Part shown: positions 16,529-25,263 of the stretch, piece by piece | How the letters are laid out: every line of letters starts with the position of its first letter | Numbering within the stretch: the first letter of the stretch is position 1 | From: DASXVX01 sp036504075 | Lineage (GTDB): Bacteria; Bacillota; Sulfobacillia; Symbiobacteriales; Symbiobacteriaceae | Assembly (NCBI GenBank): GCA_036504075.1 | Contig: DASXVX010000089.1 | Span: forward strand, 35,278-99,277 | DNA: 64,000 nt | Direction: 5' to 3' | The notes under the pieces: model-generated | What the model was told of the DNA's origin: nothing | Seen by the model: the letters and a program-made list of their open reading frames with translations, nothing else | Databases searched by the model: none | Translations under genes and position numbers: made by a program

Positions 16529-19045
16529 TCACGCTTCGTCGCCAAGAGCGGCCTTCACTTTTGTATACAAGTTTCGCATCGGCTCGTCTAGCTCCATCCC
16601 GGCGGAGATCAATTCATGCAGCACCGTATAGCAGCCGGCCAGGCATTGTGCGGCCAGTTCCGCCTCCCCGGCGGCGTGTGCCAGTTGGCCTGTGAAGTAG
16701 TACGACCACGCCGCCGTACGCCCGTAGAACACGGACTGCGGATTGTCCTCGCGAAGTTTCGATGCCAGCGCCAGTGCTCGCTGCTGGAAAGCCAAGGCCT
16801 TTCGTGCCGCGTACGTATCCGGCTGCGCAGCCGTCACATGCGCCAACCGTTCCAGCGAAACCAGCACGTCCCGCGTCGCCTCCGCCGACTGCGGATTCTC
16901 CCGCAGCAGTTGCTCGGCGAGTTCGAGGCAACGCTCGGAATAGCCCAGCGCCCTCGCCGCGTCACCGGCCTGACCCCGGGTCGTCAGAACGTCAGCCAGC
17001 TTGTTGAGGCTCGCGGACACGTCCCGCACCGCCTGTGCCGACTGCGGATGGTCGCGCAGCAGTTGCTCGGCGAGTTCCAAGCTGCGCTCGTAATCGCCCA
17101 GCGCTCGCGCCGCGTCCCCGGCCTGCCCCCTCCTCACCAGAAAGTCCGCCAGCTTGTTGAGGCTCACCGACACATCCCGCACCGCCTCCGCCGACTGCGG
17201 ATGGTCCCGCAATAGTCGCTCCCTGAGTTCCAGGCTGCGCTCGTAATCGCCCATCGCCCGCACTTCGTCCCCGGCCTGGCCCCGGTTCGCCAGAAAGTCC
17301 GCCAGCTTGTTGAGGCCCAACGACACGTCCCGCGCCGCCTCCGGATTCTCCCGCAGCATTTGCTCCCCGAGTTCCAGACTGCGCTCGTAGTAGCCCAGCG
17401 CCCGCGCCGCGTCCCCGGCCTGACCCCTCATCACCAGAAAGTCTGCCAGCTTAACGAGCATCACTGACACGGCCTGCGCTGCGTCTACCGACTGTGGATT
17501 GGCTCGGTACGCTTCGTCGAGGGCTTCGAATGCGAACTGCAGAAAGGGTTCTGCCCGGTCGAGCCGGCCTATGGTTTGCTCGATGTCCCCGACGACGCCG
17601 GCGATGTTCCCGTATGCGGCGTCCCGGTCGCCGTCTCGCCAGTGTTCGACGGCAGCCTGCAGGGGTGCCAGTTGCCAAAGCTGCGAAACGTCGTGACGCC
17701 ATACCGCCTGCAATTCCAACGCGAAGTCCTCGACCTTGTCGCGCATCTGGCGGAGCTTGACGGCTACCGCTGCTTCGGGGAGCCGCCCGCGTAGATGCGC
17801 CCCCACGAGCCGGTGCAGGCGGGCGATTTCCGGGTGATCGCCGGGCGTGAGGAGGCGCAACCCCTCCAGCCGCCGGCGGATCTCCGCCCACGGGTCAGGG
17901 TAGCCTTCGTCGTGGCGGAGGGCGTCTGGGTGCTCGCGTGCTACACAGGCCCGCAGCCACGGCCAAGGCACGCTGTCGGACGGCAGCAGGGCGGCGTAGT
18001 CGAGCGCGGTGCGGGCGGGCCGGTCCAGCCGCTCCAACGTGGCGTTCAGCACCAGGGCGAGTTGTTTCTCACGGTGCCGCATCTGTGCGGTCACGCCCTG
18101 GTCTGTGCCCAGCGCATCGGCGCTGGGGAGGCCCTCTTTTCGCAAGCGCACCAGGTAGGCGGCGGGGCGGATTGCATGGTGGCCGAGGTATAGCGCCACC
18201 TGCTCAATCGCCAGGGTGAAGCCGCCGAGTTCCTTGGCAATCTCCAACGTGGCGGCCTCGTCCGCAGGGGCCGTGGCCGCCGGCCAGCGCCCATCCGGCT
18301 GGTGGTCCGTGATCAGCTTCACCGCATCCTCCTCAGCGAGGTCGTCCACGGGAATGAAGACGAGTGATTTCGGCAGGTCCTCGCGGCCGAGGCGCGTGGT
18401 GACGATGATCCGCAGCCAGTCCTCGTGCGGGAGCGGCGCGAGTTGCGGTTCGGCGAGGAGGACCGCCTCGGAGACGTTGTCGAGCACGACCAGGACGGAT
18501 CCGCCCTGGTCCGGCTTGCCCGCAGCGGCGGCGCGCCGTTTCAGCTCGTCCAGTACACGCTGTCCGCGCATCCCCGCCGTTTCATCGGGACCCGCACTGG
18601 GCGCAATGTGCAAGTCGTACGTCAACTCACCGAAGAGCGGCAGCAGCTTCTTGCGGCCTTCCGCTTCCAGAATCCACCGTCCCCCCGAGAACTTCCCGGC
18701 CTCGCGCTCTGCAAACGTTATGGCCAACTCGGTCTTGCCCATCCCGCCCAGGCCGTGCACCGCTGCGACCACGCCGATGCGCCCGGCGCCGACTGCGTCG
18801 GCCAGCTTTTTTAACTCCGGCCCTCGCCCGACGAAATGCGGGTTAGCGAGTCGGAGGTGGCCGGTGTACGTTTCGGGCTTTGGGGCCGGCCGGCTTGGGA
18901 CCGCAGTACTCACCGGGAGACCGGCTCGCTCGAGAATGAGGCCGGCAATCTCAGCGGGTGGCTGGTCATCGATATCGACATAGCCGTCGCCCGGCAAGAT
19001 GCCGATCCCAGTCAGATCTCCCGGATCGCCGAAGCTGAGGAGCAT
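16529..19045 (-). CDS. STAND NTPase with TPR repeats (main part of a TIR-STAND-TPR protein)
   Basis: An 838-residue reading from ATG 19045; the frame is open up to 19057. The first about 45 residues (IMLLSFGD, then LPGDGYVDIDD and AEIAGLILER) are the C-terminal end of a TIR domain, so the true N-terminus lies across a TAG at 19060-19058. NB-ARC/STAND motifs follow: Walker A HGLGGMGKTE (98-107) and Walker B LVVLDN. The last third has four near-identical TPR-like repeats of about 51 residues (consensus LNKLADFL-RRGQAGDAARAL-DYERSLELAEQLLRDHP). This layout matches bacterial TIR-NLR-like immune proteins. As encoded here it lacks its effector domain unless the TAG is read through. Confidence 0.85.
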   Translation of the reverse strand: MLLSFGDPGDLTGIGILPGDGYVDIDDQPPAEIAGLILERAGLPVSTAVPSRPAPKPETYTGHLRLANPHFVGRGPELKKLADAVGAGRIGVVAAVHGLGGMGKTELAITFAEREAGKFSGGRWILEAEGRKKLLPLFGELTYDLHIAPSAGPDETAGMRGQRVLDELKRRAAAAGKPDQGGSVLVVLDNVSEAVLLAEPQLAPLPHEDWLRIIVTTRLGREDLPKSLVFIPVDDLAEEDAVKLITDHQPDGRWPAATAPADEAATLEIAKELGGFTLAIEQVALYLGHHAIRPAAYLVRLRKEGLPSADALGTDQGVTAQMRHREKQLALVLNATLERLDRPARTALDYAALLPSDSVPWPWLRACVAREHPDALRHDEGYPDPWAEIRRRLEGLRLLTPGDHPEIARLHRLVGAHLRGRLPEAAVAVKLRQMRDKVEDFALELQAVWRHDVSQLWQLAPLQAAVEHWRDGDRDAAYGNIAGVVGDIEQTIGRLDRAEPFLQFAFEALDEAYRANPQSVDAAQAVSVMLVKLADFLVMRGQAGDAARALGYYERSLELGEQMLRENPEAARDVSLGLNKLADFLANRGQAGDEVRAMGDYERSLELRERLLRDHPQSAEAVRDVSVSLNKLADFLVRRGQAGDAARALGDYERSLELAEQLLRDHPQSAQAVRDVSASLNKLADVLTTRGQAGDAARALGYSERCLELAEQLLRENPQSAEATRDVLVSLERLAHVTAAQPDTYAARKALAFQQRALALASKLREDNPQSVFYGRTAAWSYYFTGQLAHAAGEAELAAQCLAGCYTVLHELISAGMELDEPMRNLYTKVKAALGDEA

Positions 19046-19057
19046 GATCCGCTCTTC

Positions 19058-19351
19058 CTAAACAGTGGCAATCAACTGGTTGATGAATCGCCACTCCAGG
19101 CGGCACCACCGCTTCTTTTGATACTCCGGGCAAAGAAAAATGACGATCAGCTCGGACTGGGTCCGGTAGAGATTTGGCAGGTATACGTTTAGGCCCGGAC
19201 GGGCGAACTCTGCCGCATGGTACTTGTCGTAAAGCACACGCTCCCGGGTGAGGGCGGCGGCCAGTTGGTCTGCTACCTGTTTCACAACGTCGCGGTGCTC
19301 GCCGGGGAAAGAGAGCGCAACGGCGAACCGTCTGGGTTCAGGACTTTGCAT
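19058..19351 (-). CDS. TIR-domain fragment, same frame as the downstream STAND gene
   Basis: ATG 19351 follows GGAGGTG and gives 97 residues ending at an amber codon. The sequence reads as a TIR domain: FAVALSFPGEHRD (strand A), VLYDKYHAAEFARPGLN, then LIVIFLCPEYQKKRWCRLEW with the likely catalytic Glu of the C-x-x-E-W motif. In intact relatives the domain continues directly as ...FINQLI..., then the D/E-E-IMLL segment, which is what lies in frame just past the TAG. So one gene has been split by a single stop codon (a CAG-to-TAG change would suffice). TIR effectors typically degrade NAD+. Confidence 0.8.
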   Translation of the reverse strand: MQSPEPRRFAVALSFPGEHRDVVKQVADQLAAALTRERVLYDKYHAAEFARPGLNVYLPNLYRTQSELIVIFLCPEYQKKRWCRLEWRFINQLIATV

Positions 19352-19573
19352 GGACACTCCGGTTTCACCTCCGGCAGTAACGACAAGGCAGATGGCGCCG
19401 GCCGGGTCGCCCGGCTGCGACGAGCAGATCATGGCCCGCCCGCGCAGCGCTCCCATCCGAGCGGTTGTCACATCCATTTCAGACAGTTCTACCTTGTGTG
19501 CCGGAACCCTCCAAGAAGCTGAAGACTGACGATCCAGTGTCGGGCGACCGCTGGCGCTGCTCAGGCGAGGGAC

Positions 19574-20560
19574 TCATCCCCGGTACGATTTGCTCAACTT
19601 CTCAAGCGCCTCGACCAGTTCCCCGTGCGTGCGCAGGTCCCGGAGCGGCAAGAGCGCGCCCACCTTCTGCTGCATGGTTCCTAATGAAAGGTCTTCACCT
19701 TTGATGACCACAAGCCGCACACCGCGCCGTGCGCAGAGCGCCTCCTTCATCAAGTCCCGCGCCTGCTGCATCGCCAGGCCCTTTTCGCTGGGGAAGCGCT
19801 CGGTCGGCCGGAAGTGCTGGGCCCCGTTGAACTCAAACGCCACCACCGCCGGATAGTAGCGATCCAGTTCCATCCGCTCATCGGTCAGGGGGTTCACCAG
19901 GAAGCCCGGTCGGGCGTTGTCCTCGAACTCATCCGAATCAATGAGCAGCGACAGGTACTCCCGCATGATCGCTTCCCCGCGGAATTCCGCCTCTTGCAGC
20001 CGGCGCATCGCCAGCGCTGCTTCCGCCGCACTGCGCTCCAGTTCCGGGTTGCGCAGCGTAAACCGGACCGGGGCCACCTGATTGGTCTGGCTGACCTGAA
20101 TCCACCCGGACCCGGCCAGTTCCCGGACGGCCTGCTTCACGGTGACGAAGGAGACGTGCGCAATCGCACTGAGGGTGGTGTAGGTGAACTCCCCGGACTG
20201 GCCGCGGAACGCCGGCAGGGTTTGGAGCAGGCCGTACAGCAGTTTGGCCTGGGGCCGGAGGCGGGGCTCGGGCAGCAGGCCGGCCGGGATAGAGACCCTG
20301 GCGCCGGCAAAGCTGGAGACCGTGTCGGCAGATGGGGCGGGTTCGATCGCCCCGACCGCTGGTGCGTACCAGCCGGTGGCCGCCAACTGGGCCAGGCCGT
20401 TGCGAATGGTGGCCAGCGTCAGCCCTGAGCCGGCGGCAAGTCTGGTAGGCGTGACCGGCTCGGAGTTGGCACGGATCGCAAGCCAGAGCACCTTGGCGGC
20501 CGCCGTGAGATCCGGGTCCAGCAAGAGGGAGACCGGGGTCTGGACCATTTCTTTCTGCAT
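19574..20560 (-). CDS. HTH protein with C-terminal nuclease-like (DUF559/Vsr-type fold) domain
   Basis: A 328-residue protein. Two N-terminal winged-helix-like units are visible: PTRLAAGSGLTLATIRNGLAQL (about 38-58) and YTTLSAIAHVSFVTVKQAVREL (about 125-146). The C-terminal 120 residues include YPAVVAFEFNGAQHF, a Gln-containing ARDLMKEALCARRGVRLVVIKG helix-strand unit, which resembles PD-(D/E)XK-like domains such as DUF559. The role is unknown; a DNA-binding regulator or defence nuclease are both possible. It lies about 220 bases upstream of the TIR gene on the same strand, so they may be functionally linked. Confidence 0.65.
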   Translation of the reverse strand: MQKEMVQTPVSLLLDPDLTAAAKVLWLAIRANSEPVTPTRLAAGSGLTLATIRNGLAQLAATGWYAPAVGAIEPAPSADTVSSFAGARVSIPAGLLPEPRLRPQAKLLYGLLQTLPAFRGQSGEFTYTTLSAIAHVSFVTVKQAVRELAGSGWIQVSQTNQVAPVRFTLRNPELERSAAEAALAMRRLQEAEFRGEAIMREYLSLLIDSDEFEDNARPGFLVNPLTDERMELDRYYPAVVAFEFNGAQHFRPTERFPSEKGLAMQQARDLMKEALCARRGVRLVVIKGEDLSLGTMQQKVGALLPLRDLRTHGELVEALEKLSKSYRG

Positions 20561-20571
20561 GGAGCATCACC

Positions 20572-20595
20572 CCGCAGAACCATTCTGCGGGTCCC
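20572..20595 (-). promoter_or_regulatory. Hairpin covering the leader of the HTH-nuclease gene
   Basis: On the minus strand CCCGCAGAA and TTCTGCGGG pair around a 3-base loop 12-15 bases before ATG 20560. The 3' arm runs into GGGGTGAT, the only ribosome-site-like sequence, so the hairpin could limit translation. Confidence 0.4.
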
Positions 20596-20651
20596 CAGCA
20601 AACCCCTGGGTTGTATCGAAAGCTTTTTCCACTTGCTTGAGGCAGCATGTG

Positions 20652-20780
20652 TGATAAAAGCTATCGAATTCCCGGCCGGCAGAGCGATTTGCATACCCCC
20701 ATCCCGTATGTTTTTGGCATTTTTGGCGTATTGTGTTGGGTTTCGGGCTCGACCGGCGCCACTTTCGATAACTTTTATCA
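20652..20780. repeat. Operator-like inverted repeat pair upstream of the HTH-nuclease gene
   Basis: TGATAAAAGCTATCGAA (20652-20668) recurs in inverted orientation at 20764-20780 with one mismatch. A weaker direct copy (TGATAATTTCTATCGTA) is at 20802-20818. The spacing and the position in the leader suggest binding sites, perhaps for the HTH protein itself. Confidence 0.55.
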
Positions 20781-20922
20781 GCATAGCCTCTGGACAACGG
20801 TGATAATTTCTATCGTAGCTGCCTGGAGCGGGTGAAAATGGGGTCCAGGCGAGCCCGAACATGAGGGGTACCCCCTCTTGCAGGCCACGGTGAAAGCATC
20901 CGCCAAGTCCGTGGTCCCGGCG

Positions 20923-21047
20923 GGTGGCCCCGGCTGGTGGCCCCGGCTGGTGGCCCCGGCTGGTGGCCCCGGCTGGTGGCGGCTGGTGGCCCCGGCTGGT
21001 GGTCCCGGCTGGTGGCCCCGGCTGGTGGCCCCGGCTGGTGGTCCCTG
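20923..21047. repeat. Tandem 13-bp repeats
   Basis: About nine units of GGTGGCCCCGGCT, one shortened to 10 bases and two with T in place of C. The array lies between the HTH gene leader and the promoter of the VWA/FIMAH gene; no gene is seen from 20561 to 21266. Confidence 0.9.
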
Positions 21048-21194
21048 CCCTGCTGCGCCATCGGCCGATCTCACGTTTGGTGCCGCCCGCTGTCGGAACC
21101 AGCCCCGAATAAGCCACCGGCGAAACCCAGGCCAATCTGCCTGCAAAGCCTGTCCCGCAAGGCTTCCCGCCAGCCAGCCCCGCCGACGGCAGGT

Positions 21195-21241
21195 TTGACA
21201 GGCAGGCGCCTCCTTTCGTACGATTGGGATAGTTTCCCAAT
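21195..21241 (+). promoter_or_regulatory. Promoter and palindrome upstream of the VWA/FIMAH gene
   Basis: TTGACA (21195-21200) and TACGAT (21219-21224) with an 18-base spacer. Directly downstream a TTGGGA/TTCCCAA palindrome (about 21225-21241) sits at the expected transcript start and could be an operator. Confidence 0.55.
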
Positions 21242-21266
21242 TCGAAGGAGGCTGGTTTCACTGAAG

Positions 21267-23570
21267 GTGCGAAAACTCCAAGCGCTCCTGCTATCCGCTA
21301 GCCTGTCCGCGAGCCTGTTTGTGGCGGCGACCGGGCAGCCGGTCTCCGCCGCGGGCGGTTCGGTTACGGCCTCGCTCGCGGCGACTTCCCCGATCATCCC
21401 GTGCAATGCCACCACCACCGTGACGCTGACGATCGACGGCGTCAGCCCGGCCCCCAGTCAGGTCCCGGTCGATGTGATGCTGGTGCTGGACAAGTCCGGA
21501 AGCATGGGCGGACAGCCGATCGCCGACCTGCGCAGCGGGGCCAACAGCTTCGTGACCGACATGGACGACAACGATGGCAGCACCGATGGCAACATCACCG
21601 CCAGCCGGGTGGGCGAGGTCTCGTTTAACAACGCGGTCACCGTGGATATCGGCCTGACCCACGACGCCAACGCCGTCCACACGAAAATTAACGCCCTGGT
21701 GGCCGGCGGCTCCACCAACATCGGCGACGCGCTGAACGCCGGCGCCGCCCAGTTGAGCGGGGGCACCGCCAAGGACGTCCTGATTCTGATGACGGACGGT
21801 CAGTCCAACGTCGGTCCTGACCCCATGACTGCGGCCTCCAGTGCCAAGGCGGCCGGGATTGAGGTCTTCACCATCGGCCTGGGCAATGGCATCAACGTCA
21901 ATCAGCTCAAGGCGATGGCCACCGACCCCAGTCATTTCTACCAGGCGCCCACTTCGGCGCAACTGTCGTCCATCTTCCACCAGATTGCGACCGGCGTGGC
22001 CGGCCCGGCGGGCACCAACCTGATCTACAGCGTGCAGCCGGCCGCGGGGTTCGTCATTGCCGGCGGGTCGGCCACCATGGGGACGGTCAGCGCCGCCCCG
22101 GCTGCGCTGACGTGGACGCTGGCCGAACTGCGGACCGAGACGGCCCAGGTCACCTACACCCTGCAGCACACCGGGGCGGCCGGCGGCACCCTGCCCATTC
22201 ATGCCGCCGCCACGCTTACGTACAAGGACAGCGACGGCAACGCCCAGACGGTCGGCTACGCCGGCGTCACGGTGGATGTGCAGGGCTGCAACCAGCCGCC
22301 CGTGGCCAACGCCGGGCCGGACCAGACCGTGCCGCAGGGTGCCGGCGGCCTGGCCGCGGTCACGCTGGACGGCACGGGCTCCACCGACGACGGCCAGATT
22401 CAGCCGCTCGACTACGCCTGGTCGGAAGGCGCCACCCAGCTTGGCACCGGAGCGGTCCTGGCGTACAGCTTCCCGCTGGGGACCCACACGGTCACCCTGA
22501 AGGTGAGCGACGGCCAGTACGGCGCCACCGACGACGTGGTGATTACCGTGACGGACCCGTTCCCGCCGGTCACGACGGCCGCTCTGGCCGGGACGGCGGG
22601 CGCGAACGGCTGGTACACCTCCCCCGTGACGGTGACGCTCTCCGCCGCTGACAACATCGGCGGGTCGGGGGTCGCGGGCACGACCTACAGCGTGGACGGC
22701 GGCGCGCCGGCGGCTTACGCGGGGCCGTTCACCGTCGCCGGCGACGGGGTGCACACGGTCCAGTACTACTCGCAGGACGTGGCCGGCAACGTGGAGGCGG
22801 CTCAACAGGTCACCTTCATGATCGACACCACTGCGCCGTCCATTACGGGGATGCCGGACCGGGCGCCGAACGCCAACGGCTGGTACAACGCCGATGTGAC
22901 GGTCAGCTTCACCTGCGCCGACGCGACCTCCGGACTTGCCGCGTGCTCCGGTCCGTCCACTCTGGGCGAGGGCGGCGGCCAGACCGTGACCGGCACGGCG
23001 ACCGATAACGCAGGCAACGCCGCGTCCGCCACGGTCGGCCCGCTGAACGTGGACAAGACGGCGCCGGTAATCACGGTCAGTTCGCCCATGAGCCAGGACT
23101 ACGCCGACGACGTCATGCTCTCCGTGGCCTGGACCGCCACGGACGCCCTGTCCGGCATCGACTCGCAGTCCGCCACCCTCGACGGTGCGGCGATTGCGAA
23201 CGGTGCGGTGGTCGACCTTTCGACGGTGAGCCTCGGGGCGCACACGCTGGTGGTCACGGCGACGGACAAGGCCGGGAACAGCACGGCTGTAACGGTCACG
23301 TTCCAGGTCAAGGTGACGTACGACAGCCTGGAGGCCTTGAAGCATCGGTACTTCGAGCAGGGCCTGATCAAGAACCAGGGCATTGTCACCAGCCTGGACC
23401 AGAAGCTCCGGGCCGCCCGGGACGCCCACGACCGCGGGCAGTATGGCACCGAGGACAACATCCTCGGGGCGTTCATCAGTGAAGTGCACGCCCAGGCCGG
23501 CAAGGGGATCATGGAGCCGGCGGTCACCACGCTGATCCGAGATGCGCAGTGGCTCATGGACCACAACTAG
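21267..23570 (+). CDS. Exported VWA/Ig-like/FIMAH surface protein
   Basis: GTG 21267 (CTG 21261 sits at better distance from the GGAGG site) gives about 767 residues. Order: signal peptide (LQALLLSASLSASLFVAATG); von Willebrand A domain with MIDAS motif LDKSGSMGG and MTDGQSN; PKD/HYR-like unit starting PPVANAGPDQTV; two OmpL47-type units with NGWYTSPVTVTLSA and NGWYNADVTVSFTC; an Ig-like unit (DKTAPVITVSSP); and a C-terminal FIMAH-type helical domain (LEALKHRYFEQGLIKNQG). Such proteins are secreted adhesins or matrix binders. There is no membrane anchor or sorting signal at the end. Confidence 0.88.
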   Translation: MRKLQALLLSASLSASLFVAATGQPVSAAGGSVTASLAATSPIIPCNATTTVTLTIDGVSPAPSQVPVDVMLVLDKSGSMGGQPIADLRSGANSFVTDMDDNDGSTDGNITASRVGEVSFNNAVTVDIGLTHDANAVHTKINALVAGGSTNIGDALNAGAAQLSGGTAKDVLILMTDGQSNVGPDPMTAASSAKAAGIEVFTIGLGNGINVNQLKAMATDPSHFYQAPTSAQLSSIFHQIATGVAGPAGTNLIYSVQPAAGFVIAGGSATMGTVSAAPAALTWTLAELRTETAQVTYTLQHTGAAGGTLPIHAAATLTYKDSDGNAQTVGYAGVTVDVQGCNQPPVANAGPDQTVPQGAGGLAAVTLDGTGSTDDGQIQPLDYAWSEGATQLGTGAVLAYSFPLGTHTVTLKVSDGQYGATDDVVITVTDPFPPVTTAALAGTAGANGWYTSPVTVTLSAADNIGGSGVAGTTYSVDGGAPAAYAGPFTVAGDGVHTVQYYSQDVAGNVEAAQQVTFMIDTTAPSITGMPDRAPNANGWYNADVTVSFTCADATSGLAACSGPSTLGEGGGQTVTGTATDNAGNAASATVGPLNVDKTAPVITVSSPMSQDYADDVMLSVAWTATDALSGIDSQSATLDGAAIANGAVVDLSTVSLGAHTLVVTATDKAGNSTAVTVTFQVKVTYDSLEALKHRYFEQGLIKNQGIVTSLDQKLRAARDAHDRGQYGTEDNILGAFISEVHAQAGKGIMEPAVTTLIRDAQWLMDHN

Positions 23571-23581
23571 CCACCAATACA

Positions 23582-23609
23582 CAGGGGCTGGCCGAAAGGC
23601 CAGCCCCTG
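23582..23609 (+). terminator. Terminator of the VWA/FIMAH gene
   Basis: A perfect 11-12 bp stem CAGGGGCTGGCC/GGCCAGCCCCTG with a GAAA loop, 12 bases after the stop codon. From here to 23820 no gene is visible. Confidence 0.75.
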
Positions 23610-23820
23610 CATACTGCCTGCGGACGGACTTCAAGTGCCTCCGGATGATGATTTCGAAAAACTGCCATGACCTTCAGTGTCGGCTTCTTTCGTCACCCTC
23701 AGTGTGATGCCCGTCACGCTTTGGAAACGCACCGGCTCGGGGCGAATTAGTTGCCTCCCGCCTTTTGCTCCGCAAAAGTCTGCCGGCCGCTCCGGCGACT
23801 GACGGAGTCAGTCGCGAAAA

Positions 23821-23847
23821 CGGCGCACTCCCGTCCGGAGTGCGCCG
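23821..23847 (-). terminator. Terminator of the Crp/Fnr gene
   Basis: CGGCGCACTCC pairs with GGAGTGCGCCG; on the minus strand it is followed by TTTTCG, 14 bases beyond the Crp/Fnr stop. Confidence 0.75.
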
Positions 23848-23860
23848 TCTCAACCGAAGT

Positions 23861-24544
23861 TCAGCCGTATTTCGCCTGGGGCACGGAGTCGGACCAGAAA
23901 CGGCTGGCGTCTACCAGAATCACGGCGCTGCGGGTCAGCCGGACGGCGCCCCTGCGCTGGAAGTCCGCCAGCACCCGCGAAACGGTCTCGCGGGCCATGC
24001 CGCCCAGGTGTGCGATCTCCTGGTGGGTCAGCGGAATCACCCGCTGGCCGTTGTCCGACTCCTCCGCCCGGCGCATCAGCACGGAACTGACCCGTTCGTG
24101 CGCGGACCGGGCCGTCATGGAATGGACATGCTCAATCAGCCAGCGCACGCCGTCACCGAGGAGTTGCATCACTTGCAGGGCGATTTGCGGGTGGCGCATG
24201 ACCATGGCGTTAAAATCGTTCACGGAGAGTATCCAGGCGGCGGTATCCTCCAGGGCCGTTGCGGCGGCAATGTAAGGCCGCCGGTCCAGCAACGCCACCA
24301 GGCCGACCCCTTCGCCCCGCTCGACCACTTGCAGGATTTGCTCCAGGCCGTCCTCGCTCACTTTGTGCCACTTGACCCGCCCGGATTCAATGAAAAAGAC
24401 GGCCTGCGGGTCTTCGCCCTGGGCAAACAGGGTGGCGCCTTTGCGATACACCCGGAGGTGCATAATTTTCATGAGATCCTGGACCACATTCTCCGGCATG
24501 CCGGCGAACGCCGAAACGCCGGAAGTATCCAAAGAACGCAGCAT
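23861..24544 (-). CDS. Crp/Fnr family transcriptional regulator
   Basis: A 227-residue regulator with an N-terminal cyclic-nucleotide-binding fold (MHLRVYRKGATLFAQGEDPQ, then ESGRVKWHKVSEDG) and a C-terminal winged helix with the recognition segment LTHQEIAHLGGMARETVSRVLADF (about residues 170-193). No cysteine cluster of the Fnr type is seen, so it is not an oxygen-sensing Fe-S Fnr. The ligand is unknown. A TAAC-N5-GTTA palindrome lies 25 bases upstream of its start and may allow autoregulation or control of the divergent DUF2249 gene. Confidence 0.9.
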   Translation of the reverse strand: MLRSLDTSGVSAFAGMPENVVQDLMKIMHLRVYRKGATLFAQGEDPQAVFFIESGRVKWHKVSEDGLEQILQVVERGEGVGLVALLDRRPYIAAATALEDTAAWILSVNDFNAMVMRHPQIALQVMQLLGDGVRWLIEHVHSMTARSAHERVSSVLMRRAEESDNGQRVIPLTHQEIAHLGGMARETVSRVLADFQRRGAVRLTRSAVILVDASRFWSDSVPQAKYG

Positions 24545-24568
24545 GATTGGCCCCCCCTATTGCGCGCA

Positions 24569-24581
24569 TAACTTTGTGTTA
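24569..24581. promoter_or_regulatory. Palindrome in the Crp/Fnr divergent region
   Basis: TAACTTTGTGTTA, a TAAC-N5-GTTA palindrome, lies in the AT-rich stretch between the regulator and the divergent DUF2249 gene. Confidence 0.45.
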
Positions 24582-24775
24582 TTTATTATCGGGGTGAAAC
24601 GGCTGGGACGCCATCAGCCAAAGGCGCGAGGGCGTTTATGATACTTTGGTGCTATGGAAGTTAGTCTGAACGGAGAGTGGTCGGTGACGGAGATCACATC
24701 GCGGGCTGCCGAGGCCGTCTATGCTGAGATCGTCAGGTTGCAAGACCGACCACGTGCTAAGGAGGGCTTACTGAC

Positions 24776-25009
24776 ATGTCCGAAAACCAGGTTGTGCTGG
24801 ATGTCCGCCCGATTCCGCCGTACCAGAAGCATCCGACGATTTTCCAGACTTTCTCCGCCCTGGCCGCCGGGCAGGCAATGATTCTGGTCAACGACCATGA
24901 CCCGAAGCCGCTATACTACCAGTTCGCCGCCGAGATGCCCGGTAAATTCGCCTGGAGCTACCTGGAGCAGGGGCCGGAGCTGTGGAAAGTGGAGATCCGG
25001 AAGGTCTGA
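24776..25009 (+). CDS. DUF2249 domain protein
   Basis: ATG 24776 after AAGGAGGG gives 77 residues. The sequence (LDVRPIPPYQKHPTIFQTF, then LAAGQAMILVNDHDPKPLYYQF and a C-terminal WKVEIRKV) matches the DUF2249 family, a small SirA/TusA-like fold often found near Crp/Fnr regulators and nitric-oxide or redox genes. Its biochemical function is not known. A short open frame at 24654 overlaps its start and is not convincing. Confidence 0.8.
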   Translation: MSENQVVLDVRPIPPYQKHPTIFQTFSALAAGQAMILVNDHDPKPLYYQFAAEMPGKFAWSYLEQGPELWKVEIRKV

Positions 25010-25092
25010 ACCCAAGTTTCTACGCCGGGAACGTCGACCCCTTCGCCGGCCGGCTGGTAAGCGGTGCCATGCGGGCCTGTGCGTTTCATAAC

Positions 25093-25125
25093 AGCTCCCC
25101 CCGGGCTTCGGCCCCCGGGGGAGCT
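25093..25125 (+). terminator. Terminator after the DUF2249 gene
   Basis: AGCTCCCCCCGGG pairs with CCCGGGGGAGCT around TTCGG-type loop; followed by TCGCTATTTCC. Confidence 0.65.
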
Positions 25126-25263
25126 TCGCTATTTCCCCTTCCGACCGGTTAGCCGGCAGGTTATCGCGCTCGGCCACTTGCTATTTTACGGAATTGTTGG
25201 TAATCTTTCCCTAAAGGTACGGTTTGCGGATCGCACCTACGGGAAAGAAAGGAAGAGATTGCT

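Noticed and set aside
20937..21266. N-terminal extension of the VWA protein through the 13-bp repeats
   Set aside because: The signal peptide and ribosome site place the start at about 21267; the extension is repeat-derived and overlaps the promoter.
21291..23612. 773-codon minus-strand open frame
   Set aside because: Shadow of the VWA/FIMAH gene; composition is Arg/Gly/His-rich without domains.
24654..24881. Short open frame before the DUF2249 gene
   Set aside because: Overlaps the well-supported DUF2249 start in another frame and lacks a ribosome site.
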